A stretch of 15,464 nt of DNA, from assembly GCA_036337765.1 (NCBI GenBank), contig JAYZDP010000006.1:1-15464 (forward strand), given 5' to 3'. Below the pieces are notes generated by a model, which had not been told where the DNA came from, made no database searches, and saw nothing but the letters and a program-made list of their open reading frames with translations. This document shows positions 13,252 to 15,464 of the stretch, piece by piece. Position 1 is the first letter of the stretch, and each line of letters opens with the position of its first letter. The stretch comes from JAYZDP01 sp036337765 (GTDB lineage Bacteria > Acidobacteriota > Thermoanaerobaculia > Multivoradales > Multivoraceae). Made by a program: the position numbers and the translations under genes.

Positions 13252-14577
13252 ATGACTACAGATCGCCGCCAGTTCGCGAGAAACACCGCATGGGCAGGCC
13301 TCGGTCTCGCCGCGCTCGGGCCCCGCGCTGCGCTTCGTGCCGTTTCGCGCAGCGACACCGTTCGTGTCGGCGTGATGGGCGTGAACAGCCGTGGCGGAGC
13401 GCTGGCCACGATGTTCGCCGGCCGCGATGGCTGCGAGGTCGTGACCCTCTGTGATGTCGACTCACGCGCCAGCGAGCGCGTCGCCGCTGCGGTCGCAAGC
13501 GTCGAAGGGGCGACCCAGCCGGCAGAGGTCGTCGACTACAGGCGCATGCTCGAGGACGACTCGCTGGATGCGGTGGTGATCGCCGCGCCCGACCATTGGC
13601 ATACCCCAGCGGCGATCCTGGCGCTCGATGCCGGCAAGCACGTATATGTCGAGAAGCCCTGCAGCCACAACGCGCGTGAGGGCGAGCTTCTGGTCGAGGC
13701 GGCGCACAAGCACCACGGGCGGGTCGTCCAGATGGGCAACCAGCAGCGCTCGGCGCCCGAGTCGATCGAGATCATGGGCGAGATCCACCGTGGGCTCATC
13801 GGCCGGCAGTACTACGCCAAAGCCTGGTACGCCAACCGGCGCGGTCCAATCGGTCGCGGCAAGCAGGCCAAGGTGCCGGCTTGGCTGGACTATGAGATGT
13901 GGCAGGGCCCAGCGCCACGGCGGCAGTACCGCGACAACCTGATTCACTACAACTGGCACTGGTTCTGGCACTGGGGTACGGGTGAGATCAACAACAACGG
14001 TGCCCACGAGCTAGACATCTGCCGCTGGGCACTCGAGGTCGACTACCCGGTCCGCGTCACCTCGGCGGGCGGTCGCTATCACTTCGACGACGACTGGGAG
14101 GCCTTCGATACCCAGATCGCGACCTACGACTTCGAGGGCGGGCGTAGCTGCATCTGGGAAGGGCGAAGCTGTAACGGCCGCCCGGTCGAGGGTCGCGGGC
14201 GCGGTACCTCGATCCACGGCGAGAAGGGCACCGTGGTTGTCGACCGGGCCGGCTACGTGGTCTACGACCACGACAACCAGGAGATCCGCCGCCGAGATCG
14301 CGAGACCGAGGTCTCTGGCCTCGATACGCGAGGTGCCGACGGGCTGACTGACCTGCACGTCCAGAACTTCCTCGACACCGTGCGCGGCAAGGCCAAGGCC
14401 AACGCCCCGATTGTCGATGCGCGGCCCAGCGTGCTGCTGTGCCACCTCGGCAACATCGCGCAGCGCAAGGGCCGCTCACTGGAGATCGACCCGAAGACCG
14501 GGCGCATCCGAGGCGACAAGGACGCCGAGTCGCTCTGGGGCCGCGAGTACGAGCCGGGCTGGGAACCAGTGGTGTAG
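13252..14577 (+). CDS. TAT-exported Gfo/Idh/MocA-family oxidoreductase (second copy)
   Basis: This 441-aa NAD(P)-dependent dehydrogenase is read from ATG 13252 (GAGG 6 nt upstream). GTG 13240, overlapping the previous TGA as GTGA, is an alternative adding 4 residues. The twin-arginine signal is TDRRQFARN (3-11) with an Ala/Leu/Gly-rich h-region. The nucleotide-binding loop reads GVNSRG (43-48), then DAVVIAAPDHWH (106-117), EKP (134-136), MGNQQRS (161-167), and NNNGAHELD (247-255) with the probable catalytic His252. This NN-x-G-x-H-x-x-D form belongs to a large branch of exported Gfo/Idh/MocA proteins and differs clearly from the upstream copy (GSHHID, EKA). The two are therefore not a recent duplication and may act on different sugars or positions. 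The Trp/His-rich IHYNWHWFWHWGTG segment (231-244) may line the sugar pocket. Confidence 0.87.
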   Translation: MTTDRRQFARNTAWAGLGLAALGPRAALRAVSRSDTVRVGVMGVNSRGGALATMFAGRDGCEVVTLCDVDSRASERVAAAVASVEGATQPAEVVDYRRMLEDDSLDAVVIAAPDHWHTPAAILALDAGKHVYVEKPCSHNAREGELLVEAAHKHHGRVVQMGNQQRSAPESIEIMGEIHRGLIGRQYYAKAWYANRRGPIGRGKQAKVPAWLDYEMWQGPAPRRQYRDNLIHYNWHWFWHWGTGEINNNGAHELDICRWALEVDYPVRVTSAGGRYHFDDDWEAFDTQIATYDFEGGRSCIWEGRSCNGRPVEGRGRGTSIHGEKGTVVVDRAGYVVYDHDNQEIRRRDRETEVSGLDTRGADGLTDLHVQNFLDTVRGKAKANAPIVDARPSVLLCHLGNIAQRKGRSLEIDPKTGRIRGDKDAESLWGREYEPGWEPVV

Positions 14578-14614
14578 GCGAAACCCCCGCCAGCAGTTGG
14601 GCGTAGTGAGAGGC

Positions 14615-15274
14615 ATGAGGGTTGTACGCATCTTCCTTGTCATCGTGGGCCTGCTTGCGCTCGGAATCGGCGTCCTGGTGGCGACCGACCCACATTTCTC
14701 GAAGATAGACTTCACTCGCTTCCCCTCGCGCGCCGCCTGGCAGCACCCAGAGCGGGTCCTCGAGACCCTTGGCGTAGCCGGCAATAAGCAGGTCGCCGAT
14801 CTCGGAGCCGGCGATGGTTACTTCGTCGACTTCTTCTCGGGCGCGCTTGGCGCCGGCGGCCGGCTGTATGCCGTCGACGTCGACTCCGATGCGATCGCCA
14901 AGCTCGAGCGCAAGGTCTCCGAGGGCGGCCACGGCAACGTCGAGGTGATCGAGGGCTCCGTCACCGATGCCGGGTTACCAGACGGCGAAATCGATCTCGT
15001 CTTTCTGTGCAACGTCTACCACCACATCGACGATCAGGTGGCGTACTTCGATCACCTGCGGGGTGATCTGTCCCCCGAGGGACGGATCGCGATCGTCGAG
15101 GGCCGCCCGGAAGGTTTCGGCAAGTGGGTCTCCCCAGCGGGCCATGCGACTCCCTACGAAGACGTGGTCGCGCAGATGGAGGAGGCGGGCTACGGGCTCG
15201 ACGAGAGCCACGACTTCCTGCCGATCCAGAACCTGCTTGTCTTCCGGCCGTTATCCTCGAGCGCAGGTCTCTAG
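14615..15274 (+). CDS. Membrane-anchored class I SAM-dependent methyltransferase
   Basis: This 219-aa protein starts at ATG 14615; in-frame GTG 14606 would add three residues. A GAGAGG lies only 1 nt before the ATG, so the exact start is unsure. An N-terminal hydrophobic segment (about 6-23) follows a basic MRVVR. The soluble part is a Rossmann-type methyltransferase: the W-x-x-P-x-x-V-L-x-x-L lead-in (AAWQHPERVLETLG), motif I VADLGAGDGYF (60-70), the acidic end of strand 2 in YAVDVD (85-90), then NVYHHIDD and LRGDLSPEGRIAIVEG. It resembles the small exported or anchored methyltransferases often labelled type 11/25. The positive-inside rule would place the catalytic domain outside the membrane, which is odd for a SAM enzyme. 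It is 37 nt after the oxidoreductase gene, so possibly the same transcript. The substrate is unknown. Confidence 0.75.
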   Translation: MRVVRIFLVIVGLLALGIGVLVATDPHFSKIDFTRFPSRAAWQHPERVLETLGVAGNKQVADLGAGDGYFVDFFSGALGAGGRLYAVDVDSDAIAKLERKVSEGGHGNVEVIEGSVTDAGLPDGEIDLVFLCNVYHHIDDQVAYFDHLRGDLSPEGRIAIVEGRPEGFGKWVSPAGHATPYEDVVAQMEEAGYGLDESHDFLPIQNLLVFRPLSSSAGL

Positions 15275-15283
15275 ACACGTCTC

Positions 15284-15293
15284 GTTCGCGAAC
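15284..15293. repeat. 10-bp palindrome upstream of the amidohydrolase gene
   Basis: GTTCGCGAAC is a perfect palindrome located just upstream of the TATTCT hexamer. Its position suits a repressor operator, but it is short and could be chance. Confidence 0.25.
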
Positions 15294-15296
15294 CCA

Positions 15297-15302
15297 TATT
15301 CT
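15297..15302 (+). promoter_or_regulatory. Candidate -10 element, leaderless start of the amidohydrolase gene
   Basis: TATTCT ends 8 nt before ATG 15311. No Shine-Dalgarno sequence lies between them (TGCGCCAG), so a leaderless transcript starting at the ATG is plausible. No -35 with good spacing is visible. Confidence 0.25.
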
Positions 15303-15310
15303 TGCGCCAG

Positions 15311-15464
15311 ATGCGTACAACAACTGTCTGTTTCGTCGTCGCGCTCCTGGGGTCGATTGCCGCATCGGCGCAGGATGTTCTGATTCGTGGTGGCACCCTG
15401 CTGGACCCTGCTAGCGGTCAGGCCTCGACCGACGATCTCCTGATCGTAGACGGGCGGATCGCGG
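15311..15464 (+). CDS. Exported amidohydrolase-family protein, N-terminal part (partial)
   Basis: This gene runs off the right edge after 51 codons. It begins MRTTTVCFVVALLGSIAASA, a clear signal peptide with cleavage expected after ASA. The mature start is QDVLIRGGTLLDPASGQ, then DLLIVDGRIA. This D-x-LI-x-GGTLxDP...DxLIxDGRI opening is the small beta-sandwich of metal-dependent amidohydrolases (imidazolonepropionase/dihydroorotase/prolidase-like). The HxH metal motif would lie just beyond the window, so class and substrate are open. It is 36 nt after the methyltransferase gene. Confidence 0.75.
   Translation, partial: MRTTTVCFVVALLGSIAASAQDVLIRGGTLLDPASGQASTDDLLIVDGRIA

Overview
The window is GC-rich, densely coded DNA with no tRNA, rRNA, CRISPR array, insertion sequence or phage gene that I can see. 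Several features suggest a diderm, probably uncultivated soil or marine bacterium. There is a lipobox lipoprotein, twin-arginine-exported Gfo/Idh/MocA proteins beside a DUF1080 protein, many signal peptides, and frequent GTG/TTG starts with 4-nt stop/start overlaps. This gene set is common in Acidobacteriota, Planctomycetota and Verrucomicrobiota. I favour an Acidobacteriota-like host, but that is a guess from gene content.

Layout, left to right. (1) 1-229: the 3' end of an RluA-type pseudouridine synthase gene. (2) 490-3167: two translationally coupled genes for exported metal hydrolases, a neutral-ceramidase-like protein and a PHP-domain protein. (3) About 3173-3413: a decayed gene with a signal/TM segment and an EF-hand-like motif, broken by a frameshift and a stop. 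(4) 3465-5132: a benzoylformate-decarboxylase-like ThDP enzyme. (5) 5205-6398 (minus): a GT87-like membrane glycosyltransferase. (6) 6621-8525: an exported gamma-glutamyltransferase-family protein. (7) 8533-10149 (minus): a fatty-acyl-CoA synthetase, ending only 7 nt from the previous gene. (8) 10211 to the right edge: a co-directional run of ApbE, TAT-exported Gfo/Idh/MocA, DUF1080 lipoprotein, a second TAT-exported Gfo/Idh/MocA, a membrane-anchored methyltransferase, and the start of an exported amidohydrolase.

The most interesting part is 10211-14577. Four genes are packed with gaps of 1, -4 and 8 nt, and three of the products are predicted to work outside the cytoplasm. DUF1080 proteins and Gfo/Idh/MocA oxidoreductases are known partners in bacterial glycoside breakdown through 3-keto-glycosides: the oxidoreductase oxidises the sugar C3 and the DUF1080 protein cleaves the 3-keto-glycoside. 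A periplasmic version of that pathway is the best reading here. The leading ApbE gene (flavin transfer) is not an obvious part of it. A divergent promoter region between the acyl-CoA synthetase and apbE contains a perfect 7-bp inverted repeat that places a TAGAAT hexamer on each strand.
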